Shown here piece after piece: positions 13,218 through 20,666 of a stretch of 20,666 bases of DNA. The stretch is taken from IMG/VR virus record IMGVR_UViG_3300022858_000209, positions 1 to 20,666 of that record. One strand, given 5' to 3'. The notes under the pieces are model-generated. The model ran no database searches. It was not told the DNA's origin and saw only the letters and a list, made by a program, of their open reading frames with translations. Position 1 is the first letter of the stretch; each line of letters opens with the position of its first letter. The position numbers and the translations under genes were made by a program. The stretch comes from a virus.

Positions 13218-13997
13218 ATGCAGGTTCATAGTTATGGAAAAAGTGTAAAGGCACTGTTGACCGCTGGTGTCCAGTCCACTAAGAGTGATATACCTCTTGG
13301 CCAGAAGTTTGAGGACGGCGAAAGAGTTTATCGCTGGGCTTATGTTAAATGTGCTTCGGCAGTACCGGGTCTTTGCTTTATATGCAGTAGCTATCGTTCG
13401 ACGATTAGCACCCAGGCGTTATCTGGTCCAGGCGACCACTTCAACAGTGCGGTTGCAGGTTGGGGCGGGAGTATTGGCGATGTCAATATTAAGCTGTATG
13501 GTGTTTCCGGTATGACAGACGAAGATATGTATGAAGACGGTACTTTTGAAGTATTGTCTGGTACAGGCAAGGGATTCAGCTACAAAGTCAATAGCTACGA
13601 GCGTGGTGGCTCCGGTGTTCACACCTTACGATTGAACGACCCATTACAGGTAGCCCTTGATACGACCACGTATGCTTATCTGCGACCGAACAAGTACTAC
13701 GGCTTGGCGTTCCAGGCGGGAGTCTTGTCTGCCTCTCAGGTGTATCTCAGGGGTGGTGTCGCTACTGTTAGCGTTACTGCTTCCGGGTACTGTCTTGTTC
13801 AGACTAGAGGGCCGGGTATTGGTATGGCGATTGCAGCTACCAGTGCTGGAAGGCTTGTCGCTCCGATGAATGTATCGGGCCAGATTTCAGCAATAATTAT
13901 GTCTGGGATAGTGAATGCTGTTATGCCTTGGGGTTATTCGGCGGGCGAAGCTATTGGCGCAGATGACTTCTTCGCTGTTGACTGGTGTATTGAATAA
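13218..13997 (+). CDS. Probable capsid decoration or head protein, 259 aa
   Basis: The protein directly follows the capsid gene, where decoration, head-fibre or minor head proteins are usual. AGGAG (13206-13210) lies 7 bases before the ATG. The sequence is Gly/Ser/Ala-rich with alternating hydrophobic residues, so it is mostly beta-strand, with no membrane segment or enzyme motif. The N-terminal half holds a short, charged block (SGMTDEDMYEDGTFEVLSG) and the last 50 residues are hydrophobic, ending in FFAVDWCIE. Function is inferred from position and composition only. Confidence 0.7.
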   Translation: MQVHSYGKSVKALLTAGVQSTKSDIPLGQKFEDGERVYRWAYVKCASAVPGLCFICSSYRSTISTQALSGPGDHFNSAVAGWGGSIGDVNIKLYGVSGMTDEDMYEDGTFEVLSGTGKGFSYKVNSYERGGSGVHTLRLNDPLQVALDTTTYAYLRPNKYYGLAFQAGVLSASQVYLRGGVATVSVTASGYCLVQTRGPGIGMAIAATSAGRLVAPMNVSGQISAIIMSGIVNAVMPWGYSAGEAIGADDFFAVDWCIE

Positions 13998-14002
13998 TTA
14001 AC

Positions 14003-14022
14003 CCCTTACCTCTGAAGGGAGG
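14003..14022 (+). promoter_or_regulatory. Ribosome site partly held in a small hairpin
   Basis: CCCTT (14003-14007) can pair with AAGGG (14015-14019) around a 7-base loop. AAGGG is the first part of the ribosome site AAGGGAGG (14015-14022) of the gene at 14029, so folding would partly hide it. The stem is short and the effect may be slight. Confidence 0.35.
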
Positions 14023-14028
14023 TTTGTT

Positions 14029-14340
14029 ATGGCTATTACTGTTACAAGAAAGTCAAGGCCAGTACGTGTAAGCACGGGTGGCAGAGGCTATTCTATAATC
14101 AGCTTCAGTGCAGTAGCAAGTGGTACTTCTACATTCCCAGGAAGTGGATTTGAAAGTTATTATCAGTCTATTGATAATGTTGCTATCAATATGTTATCCG
14201 GCAAGGCACAAGTAGTATGGAAAAAGCAAGGCGACCCAGGTTCCGGCATCTTTATTGAGATACAGGCATCTAATGGTGGATTTGTTGATGCTGCTGAGGT
14301 TGTCAGATTTACGTTTACTGCGTTCGGAATTACAACATAG
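14029..14340 (+). CDS. Small beta-rich probable virion protein, 103 aa
   Basis: A 103-residue protein of unknown family, with strong ribosome site AAGGGAGG 6 bases before ATG. It is composed of short alternating strands rich in Ser, Gly, Thr and Val, with a GIFIEIQASNG segment (about 73-83) and an aromatic C-terminal strand (RFTFTAFG). The C-terminal style recalls the proteins at 13218 and 15725 (GIFIEI here, GIFIQI there), so these may be related small beta-sandwich structural proteins. Position after the capsid gene suggests a head or neck part. Confidence 0.6.
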   Translation: MAITVTRKSRPVRVSTGGRGYSIISFSAVASGTSTFPGSGFESYYQSIDNVAINMLSGKAQVVWKKQGDPGSGIFIEIQASNGGFVDAAEVVRFTFTAFGITT

Positions 14341-14358
14341 TTCCATTTTTTTGTCTCC

Positions 14359-14390
14359 GAGGCAGGTCGTTACCTTTCGCGGCCTGCCTC
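14359..14390 (+). promoter_or_regulatory. Strong hairpin before the neuD-like gene
   Basis: GAGGCAGGTCG (14359-14369) pairs with CGGCCTGCCTC (14380-14390): 11 bp with one T-G wobble and a 10-base loop. No T run follows it; a T-rich run lies before it instead, so it is not a normal terminator. It sits 5 bases before the ribosome site AAGGAGG (14395-14401) of the next gene. It probably blocks 3' decay of the upstream mRNA or tunes expression of the acyltransferase gene. Confidence 0.6.
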
Positions 14391-14405
14391 ATCTAAGGAG
14401 GTTTT

Positions 14406-15050
14406 ATGAAGGTAGCTATTGTAGGTGCTGGAGGGCATGGCCGTGTTATCCTGGATATACTCCGTAATAACCACCAGTTTGATGTCGTTGGCTTTTTGGA
14501 TAACAACATTCAAATGCAAGGTAGCGATGTTGACGGTATTCCTATTATCGGACAACCCGATAACATTACTTTTATGCGGTATGATTTCGATAGCTGTGTT
14601 ATTGCTATTGGGGATAATAGCATCAGAAATAAGATCGCTCAGAAGTTAAAGGGCGTTCATGTATCTCTGGTTAATGCTATCCATCCATACGCGACTATCG
14701 CTGGTAATGTAAAGATAGGTAACAATGTAACGATAGCGGCTGGTTCGGTGGTATGTACTCATTGCGAGATAGCTGACTCAGTAATCCTTAATACGGGTTC
14801 TATCGTTGACCATGAGTGTAAGGTCGGTAGAGCTTCACATATATGCCCCGGTGCTAAGATAGCTGGCCGCGTTAATATAGGTGAGGAAGCGTTTATCGGT
14901 ATAGGAGCAACAATCGTTCAGGATATTACTATCGGTGACGGTGCTATTATAGGTGCTGGTTCGGTAGTACTGGAAGATGTTAAAGCACATACTACTGTGG
15001 TTGGCGCACCGGCCAGAGTGATTAAGGCATTGGAACTGGTGAGGGCATAA
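14406..15050 (+). CDS. neuD: NeuD/PglD-type sugar acyltransferase, 214 aa
   Basis: Enzymes of this family transfer an acetyl group from acetyl-CoA to a sialic acid or an amino sugar. Residues 1-85 form the small N-terminal sugar-binding domain with VAIVGAGGHGRVILDIL (3-19). Residues about 95-190 are hexapeptide repeats of the left-handed beta-helix type (KIGNNVTI, VNIGEEAFIGIGATI, ITIGDGAIIGAGSVV). NTGSIVDHE (129-137) holds His136, in the place of the catalytic His of PglD, and His145 follows. The C-terminal GAPARVIK is typical. Length is normal and the protein looks complete. AAGGAGG (14395-14401) lies 4 bases before ATG; the stop overlaps the next start as TAATG. With the NeuB-type enzyme at 9034 it suggests a shared sugar role. 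Substrate is uncertain. Confidence 0.88.
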   Translation: MKVAIVGAGGHGRVILDILRNNHQFDVVGFLDNNIQMQGSDVDGIPIIGQPDNITFMRYDFDSCVIAIGDNSIRNKIAQKLKGVHVSLVNAIHPYATIAGNVKIGNNVTIAAGSVVCTHCEIADSVILNTGSIVDHECKVGRASHICPGAKIAGRVNIGEEAFIGIGATIVQDITIGDGAIIGAGSVVLEDVKAHTTVVGAPARVIKALELVRA

Positions 15051-15715
15051 TGAAACAATCAGAAATGAAAACGCATCTTAAACAGAATCTTGGCAATAGA
15101 AGTATATCTTCATTGGAAACAGATTGGCTGAACTTCGCGTTACAAGATACAGCGGCGTTGCGTAACTGGCGTAAGATGAAAGTGCTGGATAGTACAACCG
15201 TTAAGACGGTTCCTAATAAGCTTTATTACCCCGTTCCCAACAGGACTAAGACTATTCTGGATGCTATCTATATGGATGGCTCAAATTCAAGGCCGTTGAT
15301 TTACATAACGCCGGAACATTATCGGGATACTTTCTCGTCACCAACTGACAGTGGTGCTGGTCCGGTTAAATATTACACCTATGAAGGTGACTATATAAAG
15401 CTGTACCCAATACCGGATGATAGCATCCCTATCGAGTTATTCCTGACTCAGTGGCCAACTGCATTTAATAGTAGTGCTGACACTGACAATCCACTGGGCG
15501 ATCTGTTGGACTTGGCAGTGATAGCAAGAGCAACGGTCTGGGGTGCAACTGCAATGCGAGACTTCCAGACACGTAACTTTTTCAACAATATATTTGGCAA
15601 GCAATGTAAGCGGATAGCTGTCTCTGACGGTAACTTCCAGGATTGGACTCCGCAGTATGCTTCCAAGCAGAATCTAAGAAACAGAGAATCAGGGTTATTA
15701 GTCCCTGCAATATAG
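15050..15715 (+). CDS. Probable head-tail adaptor (T7 gp11-like), 221 aa
   Basis: Its size and position, after the capsid gene and before the large nozzle-like gene, fit a tail-tube A or adaptor protein, which seats on the portal and carries the nozzle. The sequence has a helical N-terminus (SSLETDWLNFALQDTAALRNW), a beta-hairpin segment (KLYYPVPNRTKTILDAIYMD), a PLIYITPEHY block and a helical C-terminal part (LLDLAVIARATVWGATAM). This order is familiar from gp11-type proteins. The start overlaps the neuD stop as TAATG, with GAGGG just upstream. Identification is by pattern and synteny. Confidence 0.62.
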   Translation: MKQSEMKTHLKQNLGNRSISSLETDWLNFALQDTAALRNWRKMKVLDSTTVKTVPNKLYYPVPNRTKTILDAIYMDGSNSRPLIYITPEHYRDTFSSPTDSGAGPVKYYTYEGDYIKLYPIPDDSIPIELFLTQWPTAFNSSADTDNPLGDLLDLAVIARATVWGATAMRDFQTRNFFNNIFGKQCKRIAVSDGNFQDWTPQYASKQNLRNRESGLLVPAI

Positions 15716-15724
15716 GAGAATTAC

Positions 15725-16150
15725 ATGGCAGCTTTAACAACAGTCAATGTTGGCCTGACGATGCGAAATATTGGAGATGCTACAACCAGAGACAATATTG
15801 CAACTCTGTCTGGTTATCGGGCGGTGCATGGCGGGACAGGAATACTCACCACCAGCGGGACTACATCGCAACTTTTGGATTTTGGTGCTATATCCAGTAA
15901 CGGCATAAAGGGAATATTTATTCAGATCCTATCAAGCTGGTTGAATCCCAGCGCAGCAGCAACTATGTCTAGTTTAAGTGGTGTGTTCTTATATACGTCA
16001 AAAGCATCAGCAGGACATTGGCAGCGTCTTAGCGATGGTGATGCCAGTTATCTTCAACCATATGCCGCATCAGTCATACCATATAGACTCAGTATCAGAG
16101 CCGGTGAGTATAGAGAATATTATTACAAGTACAGTGTGTTTGGAATCTAA
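15725..16150 (+). CDS. Small beta-rich probable virion protein, 141 aa
   Basis: This is a protein of unknown family between the adaptor and nozzle genes. AGGAG (15714-15718) lies 6 bases before the ATG and includes the previous stop codon. The product is rich in Ser, Thr, Gly and Ala, with strands such as GIFIQILSS (about 62-70) and an aromatic C-terminus (REYYYKYSVFG). The stop directly abuts the ATG of the nozzle gene. It may be a tail or head-completion part, possibly related to the small protein at 14029; the similarity is short and not decisive. Confidence 0.6.
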   Translation: MAALTTVNVGLTMRNIGDATTRDNIATLSGYRAVHGGTGILTTSGTTSQLLDFGAISSNGIKGIFIQILSSWLNPSAAATMSSLSGVFLYTSKASAGHWQRLSDGDASYLQPYAASVIPYRLSIRAGEYREYYYKYSVFGI

Positions 16151-18604
16151 ATGGCAAACTATAAATACATCATAGTTAATAAACCTGACCGTGGCTTAAT
16201 GTTGAATGAGCAGGATGCAAACATCTCTAATGAGCATTGCTCTGACTGTAAGAATGTCTATTTCCGTGACGGTCAGATTATCAAGAGATTCGGATATGGG
16301 ACGAAGAAAAGCATTGTTAATGATATTGGAATTGTAAGTGCTGGGAATTATATTCAGTCTGCATACACTGATGAAGCAACTCATATCCAGATGCACGAAT
16401 CTAATATCAATGTATCGACTGCAACTCGCAGATTATATGGTTTTTCATTAGAAGACGCCATGTATTATAAACCTGTATCGGGTGTATGGAAAATTTTAGG
16501 GAAAGATATAGATAAAGATGCAACCGCTTCTGGTTGGCTAAATTGGGATGAAATTGGCATTCAATACAACGGCATGGTACGCAGTTCTTTTGGCGGCATT
16601 GACATAGGCTTATCGCCAATATGTTCCGCAAGAACTGCTAACATAAGAGTTGAGATAGATGATGATGCTGCAAACCCCAATACATTCCGATGGCGACATG
16701 CAAATGGTGGCCCGTGGATTCAAGCAGGGGTTGCTTGCACAACAACACCTGTATTATTAAGTGCTGCTGGGACGCAATATTCTTATGCTTCATTTTCTCT
16801 ATCGACAGGCGGTGCAGTAAGTGACTATAGCCTTTTCCAGTTTGGGCCTGCTGAAACACTGTTCTACGCTGATACTACATCTGGGCCAAATGGCTCTTGT
16901 ATTACTGGGGCATCGTGTCTTCTTGTAAGTACCCTATCAAAAGGATTCACGGCCTTCAAATATTATAACTCATCAGGATGGGGTGGAGCAGACACGTTAT
17001 CTTTCTGGTTCTATGCAAACAGGGTTGTCTCGGCAGATGATTTCAGATTCAAGATAGCAAACGATAGCGGGGCTGCTTATGGTATGCCTCTTTATTCTGA
17101 AGATAGTGCGGCGCATGGTGCTTTTATAAACGTACCTATTGACTCTACGTACCCAGCTAATACATGGAATAATGCGGTACTGACTTTCTCTACGTTACCA
17201 AGCACATATAGCCAAACAAGCAGGCTTTTACTACTTGAGGTTGATTTTGATGGTGCAGGATGGAAGTCTGTATATTTTGACTATCTACAGCTATTAAAAT
17301 CAGGTGGAACTACAAACCTCAGTGCTACCTCTACTAAGAAATCTCCAACATTATCTGATGCTGTACTTGCGAATATAAACTCGTCCACGCAATCGTATCT
17401 TGTGACAACGAACTATGAACAAGAACATTACGTCAGATATATAGACAATGGTATTACTGACCCGAAGTGGATGTTAGTAGCTGGTGCTGCCGACGCTGGT
17501 AGCGGATACAACGATACATCTGCATCTGATTACCATAAGTGTAAGGCGATAAGTGGATATAAGGAGAAGCTACATTTACTGGGTGGCAGCGAAGATACTG
17601 CCGGTACTGGTGCGGTTGATAAGCTACTGCAAGACAGATGGAGTGCAACTAATGACGCTATGGAATGGCAGGGTGGCGTTGCTACTGCAAGAAACGTTGC
17701 CGATACTTCTGGTGCTATTCTCAATGCGGTACGATTAACCGATGATAACAACTACATATTCAAGACAGACGCTATTGTAAGGCAGTCATTCTTAGGTGGT
17801 GAGTCTGCGATATTCTCATATAACACGGTATTCCAAGAGGATGCTTTATTGGCCGCTAAGATGGTGCAGGTAATCGGTGACTACTGCTATTGGGTTGGCA
17901 GAAGGAATGTATATGCGTTTGGCTCTGGAACAACTATGAGTCCAATTGGCGATGGCATTGAGTCAGAGTTCTATTCTACTGATGGAATTGAATACGCTGA
18001 AGGCCAATACCATCGCCGAAGTTTCTGGATGGATATGAGTATCGTTAATCTTGTGGGTATCATGGTCCCTGTCAGTAGCAATTATCCAGATAAGGCATTC
18101 ATGTTTGACCCGGATGAGAAGGTATGGGCGATATGGGATTTCTCTGCTGGTACAAGTACTAATATAACTGCGTCTGACTATGCAATTGGGTTGGTAACTG
18201 AGGGGACAGAAACAAACCTACAGCATTCAGTTCACTTCGGTAACTCATCTGGTGAGTTTTATGAGTTTGATACAACTGCTAAGAATGATGGAGCTAAAGC
18301 AATAGATGGCTATTGGATTTCCAAGGCATTCTCTAATCCGAAGAGTGAGAGGGCAGAGATTACCGCATGGAACGGTCTGGACTTTGAAGCTAAAGGTGAT
18401 GGTATCACTGTGAGTATTAAGGCAGATGACGGTGCATGGCAAGAGATTGAGACAAAGGTTCTGACATCCAGCTATGATTGGTACACGGTTGGTTTCCATC
18501 AACAGGCAAGATTCCTGAAGATCAAGTTCTCTAATTCGACATTGAGTGAAACGTTCTCTGTAAGGTCGTTTACTATGAGATACGAAGATGGAGCAACTCA
18601 CTAA
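16151..18604 (+). CDS. Tail nozzle / tail stabilisation-like protein, 817 aa
   Basis: The N-terminus has the pattern of podovirus nozzle or stabilisation proteins (T7 gp12 / P22 gp10 type): RGLMLNEQDANISNEH then NVYFRDGQIIKRFGYG (about 35-50). From about 462 on, HKCKAISGYKEKLHLLGG, DRWSATNDAMEWQGG and repeated strand segments fit the beta-propeller-like body that extends the tail and plugs the channel. Between about 160 and 390 lies a long region that reads like inserted beta-sandwich, carbohydrate-binding-type domains, including DTLSFWFYANRV and SRLLLLEVDFDGAGWKSVYF. ATG follows the previous stop without a gap and has no clear ribosome site, so translation is probably coupled. Length is within the range of the family once the insert is counted. 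Confidence 0.72.
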   Translation: MANYKYIIVNKPDRGLMLNEQDANISNEHCSDCKNVYFRDGQIIKRFGYGTKKSIVNDIGIVSAGNYIQSAYTDEATHIQMHESNINVSTATRRLYGFSLEDAMYYKPVSGVWKILGKDIDKDATASGWLNWDEIGIQYNGMVRSSFGGIDIGLSPICSARTANIRVEIDDDAANPNTFRWRHANGGPWIQAGVACTTTPVLLSAAGTQYSYASFSLSTGGAVSDYSLFQFGPAETLFYADTTSGPNGSCITGASCLLVSTLSKGFTAFKYYNSSGWGGADTLSFWFYANRVVSADDFRFKIANDSGAAYGMPLYSEDSAAHGAFINVPIDSTYPANTWNNAVLTFSTLPSTYSQTSRLLLLEVDFDGAGWKSVYFDYLQLLKSGGTTNLSATSTKKSPTLSDAVLANINSSTQSYLVTTNYEQEHYVRYIDNGITDPKWMLVAGAADAGSGYNDTSASDYHKCKAISGYKEKLHLLGGSEDTAGTGAVDKLLQDRWSATNDAMEWQGGVATARNVADTSGAILNAVRLTDDNNYIFKTDAIVRQSFLGGESAIFSYNTVFQEDALLAAKMVQVIGDYCYWVGRRNVYAFGSGTTMSPIGDGIESEFYSTDGIEYAEGQYHRRSFWMDMSIVNLVGIMVPVSSNYPDKAFMFDPDEKVWAIWDFSAGTSTNITASDYAIGLVTEGTETNLQHSVHFGNSSGEFYEFDTTAKNDGAKAIDGYWISKAFSNPKSERAEITAWNGLDFEAKGDGITVSIKADDGAWQEIETKVLTSSYDWYTVGFHQQARFLKIKFSNSTLSETFSVRSFTMRYEDGATH

Positions 18605-18945
18605 TGAATCACACACAGATAATATCGTTGCCTAAGATACCAGTGCTTGCTTCGCAGGTTAAAGGTCAGGAAGCTACGCTGGAAGACGTTAAGAATGATG
18701 TGGGGATATTGACCTCATATCTACAACATCTTCAGGCTTCAATTGAGGGTCTATCATCTAATCTATATAAGGATTTATCCCAAGGGAGATCGAGACATGA
18801 AGTTCGAGCAGATACTTGGACTATTGCAGACAATATAGATAACGGTGAGATAAAGTTTTCGCATGGTAAAAGTCACGAATTACAAGTTATGTTAGGCGGA
18901 GTCATGTACTACGTCGGGTTGACCGCTATTCCGGTTGGCCCATAA
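18604..18945 (+). CDS. Small hypothetical tail-region protein, 113 aa
   Basis: I do not recognise this protein. Residues about 16-55 are helical with a heptad-like pattern (QVKGQEATLEDVKNDVGILT), followed by a charged RSRHEVRADTW segment and a beta-rich C-terminus (ELQVMLGGVMYYVGLTAIP). The start overlaps the nozzle stop as TAATG, so it is translated with it. It may be a small tail part or chaperone. Confidence 0.6.
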   Translation: MNHTQIISLPKIPVLASQVKGQEATLEDVKNDVGILTSYLQHLQASIEGLSSNLYKDLSQGRSRHEVRADTWTIADNIDNGEIKFSHGKSHELQVMLGGVMYYVGLTAIPVGP

Positions 18946-18957
18946 GGAGTTATAGAT

Positions 18958-20457
18958 ATGTCTATGGGATATGATGCAGCTTTACCCAAAGAAGTACCCG
19001 GATTTGATTTTGGTGGTGTCGGCATGGGCCTTGCTGGCCTTGGTAGTGTCATGGGTGGCGCAGGGATGATGTTCGGTGGCGACGACCCAGAGATGCCTGC
19101 CCCTCCGGTCAATACTGGACTGATTAAGCCAGCGGCTAATCCGATGGAGCAAGAGTTATATAATCGTATGATGATGATGGCGTTAGAGGTTACACCTAAG
19201 AATGTGCCGGAATCTCTGACTTTTGCAGAGGGTGGCAGACCTCAGACTGACGTTATCAATCTGGTAGGTGAGATAGGACCGGAGTTGTTCGTATCTGACG
19301 CTGGTAGAATGAATATGATTGGCGAATCAGGGCCAGAGTTCTTTGACCCTGCATCTAAGGGTACGGTTGTTCCCAATAAGAACCTCCCCGCTTCTATGGC
19401 AGCCGGTAAGGGGCCACAGCAGGTCGGCGGCGACAAAGAGATAGCTATACAGCCAAAGGCTGAGGGAGGGCGTGTAGGGGGTTCTGTGGGTGCTGGAGGC
19501 GACCACGGAGGCGGCAGAGGCAAGGATGGTGACTCTGGTACTAATCTAGCTAACTATCAGCCACAGCAGTATCAACCCTCTTATCCGGGGTCACAGTATG
19601 CGTTACCAAATACGCTATCCCAGCAGCCATTATTCAATGCAGACCAGACGGCAGGGGCATTAAAGGCTAAAGGGCCGATTGGCGGTGAGATGGCCAGTAG
19701 GGTCTTAAATCAGGGGCCAACATATCAATATGACCCTAATGTGGTTAATCAGGAGTTCCAGGCACAGGTATTCGACCCGGCTATGCAGAACTTCCAAAAC
19801 AACCTATCCCCGTTTATGAGGGAGCAGGCGTTGATGTCTGGTAGTGCTACAGGTGAGGAAACACCTCGATATATTACTCGACAGTTGGGAGATATGGCCC
19901 AAGGGTTAGAGGCTCAGAGGTCAGCTATGCAGACTGCTGGAAGGGATAGAGAGACACAGGCTTTTGAGGCTAACTATAACCGTCAACTACAGGCGATGCC
20001 TATTCTTAACGATATGTTCGGTGATGCCTTAGACCCATTGCGTCAGTTGCAAGAGTTTAGGCAGCTTGGTGGTGATGTTAGCGGTCAGCAATACGATGCG
20101 TTAGCTGCCCAGTTACAGCCTCAGTTGGCTACATCGTTCCCAAATACGCAATATAGCCCAAATCCAATTGGCGGCTCTACTGGTCAGAATCCGTTGACAG
20201 TTCAAAGGTTTGCCCAGGGCGGGCGTATAAACCCTGACACGCCTGGAGAAACGAAAATTAACAGAGACTTAATGGCACATCCTGAGAATATTGGGATGGA
20301 ACAACCTGCATATACTAACAATCGTTTTGGTGCCGATAAAACTATGGAAAGAGTAATGGGCTTACAGCAGTTCATGCAGGCGATGTTTGGTGCAAACCAG
20401 CCAATGTTACCATCACAAGAGAAGGTGGCAGACTGGAAACAGTTGAGCCAGCTATAA
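18958..20457 (+). CDS. Probable internal virion / ejection protein, 499 aa
   Basis: Several signs fit a protein stored in the head and injected with DNA, or a short-tail counterpart of a tape measure protein. The N-terminus has a Gly/Met-rich hydrophobic stretch (about 19-41, VGMGLAGLGSVMGGAGMMFG) that could enter a membrane. Residues about 99-140 hold two near-copies of a G-E-x-G-P-E-x-F motif (VGEIGPELF at 103-111, IGESGPEFF at 121-129), followed by GTVVPN; one such motif is common near the end of tape measure proteins. A Gly-rich linker (about 169-192) and a Gln/Ala-rich helical region follow. AAGGAG (18944-18949) lies 8 bases before the ATG. Position after the nozzle agrees. Confidence 0.62.
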   Translation: MSMGYDAALPKEVPGFDFGGVGMGLAGLGSVMGGAGMMFGGDDPEMPAPPVNTGLIKPAANPMEQELYNRMMMMALEVTPKNVPESLTFAEGGRPQTDVINLVGEIGPELFVSDAGRMNMIGESGPEFFDPASKGTVVPNKNLPASMAAGKGPQQVGGDKEIAIQPKAEGGRVGGSVGAGGDHGGGRGKDGDSGTNLANYQPQQYQPSYPGSQYALPNTLSQQPLFNADQTAGALKAKGPIGGEMASRVLNQGPTYQYDPNVVNQEFQAQVFDPAMQNFQNNLSPFMREQALMSGSATGEETPRYITRQLGDMAQGLEAQRSAMQTAGRDRETQAFEANYNRQLQAMPILNDMFGDALDPLRQLQEFRQLGGDVSGQQYDALAAQLQPQLATSFPNTQYSPNPIGGSTGQNPLTVQRFAQGGRINPDTPGETKINRDLMAHPENIGMEQPAYTNNRFGADKTMERVMGLQQFMQAMFGANQPMLPSQEKVADWKQLSQL

Positions 20458-20470
20458 GGAGATACCAGCA

Positions 20471-20666
20471 ATGGCAGATATAGGCAGAGCATTACAGGGA
20501 TTATCTATGATGTCCACAGGTGTCGGTAACGCCATGATGGGTTATCAGCAGATACAGCAGAGGCAGCAGTATTACGACCAGTTGCGTAAGCAGGAAGAGC
20601 GTGTCGCTGCGAGGGACGCGTGGCAACAGAAGAATGCCCAACGGAACTACGATCTGAATGTGTCTA
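20471..20666 (+). CDS. Internal virion protein candidate, 5' part only
   Basis: This gene starts at ATG 20471 with AAGGAGA (20456-20462) 8 bases upstream and stays open to the window end (65 codons seen). The first 30 or so residues are small and hydrophobic (ALQGLSMMSTGVGNAMMGY), followed by a strongly Gln/Arg-rich helical stretch (QQIQQRQQYYDQLRKQEER). The pattern of a hydrophobic start and a coiled-coil body fits another ejection-type protein. The full length and function are not visible here. Confidence 0.7.
   Translation, partial: MADIGRALQGLSMMSTGVGNAMMGYQQIQQRQQYYDQLRKQEERVAARDAWQQKNAQRNYDLNVS

Noticed and set aside
14341-14390. Intrinsic terminator before the neuD-like gene
   Set aside because: The stem is strong but the T run lies before it rather than after it, on neither strand in the right order, so I call it only a structural hairpin.

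Overview
This window looks like the late (structural) arm of a tailed double-stranded DNA bacteriophage with a short, podovirus-type tail. All supported genes lie on the + strand. They are tightly packed, many with ATGA, TAATG or TTGA stop-start overlaps, and most have strong Shine-Dalgarno (SD) sequences of the AAGGAGG type. TAA, TAG and TGA all end genes normally, so the standard bacterial code applies. I see no ribosomal or tRNA genes, integrase, transposase or CRISPR array. The host is bacterial and uses SD-led initiation; I cannot name it. Polymerase, replication and lysis genes are not in the window, so this is only part of a genome.

Layout. Positions 1-573 are AT-rich and hold no convincing gene. 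They contain two copies of a small hairpin 63 bp apart and a 13-bp tandem duplication just before the first ribosome site. Positions 574-1835 hold three short genes of unknown function, closed by a clear intrinsic terminator. The third carries a block that resembles the middle of the major capsid protein encoded 11 kb downstream. Positions 1836-2146 are regulatory: the terminator, a perfect 14-bp inverted repeat and short direct repeats. Positions 2147-4667 encode a membrane-anchored coiled-coil protein, two tiny ORFs and a 666-residue beta-helix tail spike. Positions 4676-12045 carry small and large terminase, a probable structural protein, the portal, a NeuB-type nonulosonic-acid synthase, a zinc-ribbon protein, two helical proteins and an acidic scaffold. 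A block of RNA hairpins (12062-12150) precedes the major capsid gene (12155-13159). After it come two beta-rich probable virion proteins, a NeuD-type acyltransferase, a head-tail adaptor candidate, another small beta-rich protein, a large tail-nozzle-like protein with an inserted carbohydrate-binding-like region, and candidate internal (ejection) proteins. The last of these runs off the end.

How it fits together. Terminase packs DNA through the portal into a shell built by scaffold and capsid protein. Adaptor and nozzle proteins close the vertex, the spike probably contacts or degrades host glycan, and the final genes probably encode proteins injected with DNA. The unusual layer is sugar metabolism: enzymes of the sialic/legionaminic/pseudaminic acid type are translationally coupled to portal and adaptor genes, so they should be made late, along with the virion. 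The other main points of interest are the capsid-like fragment and the loop-to-ribosome-site complementarity ahead of the capsid gene.
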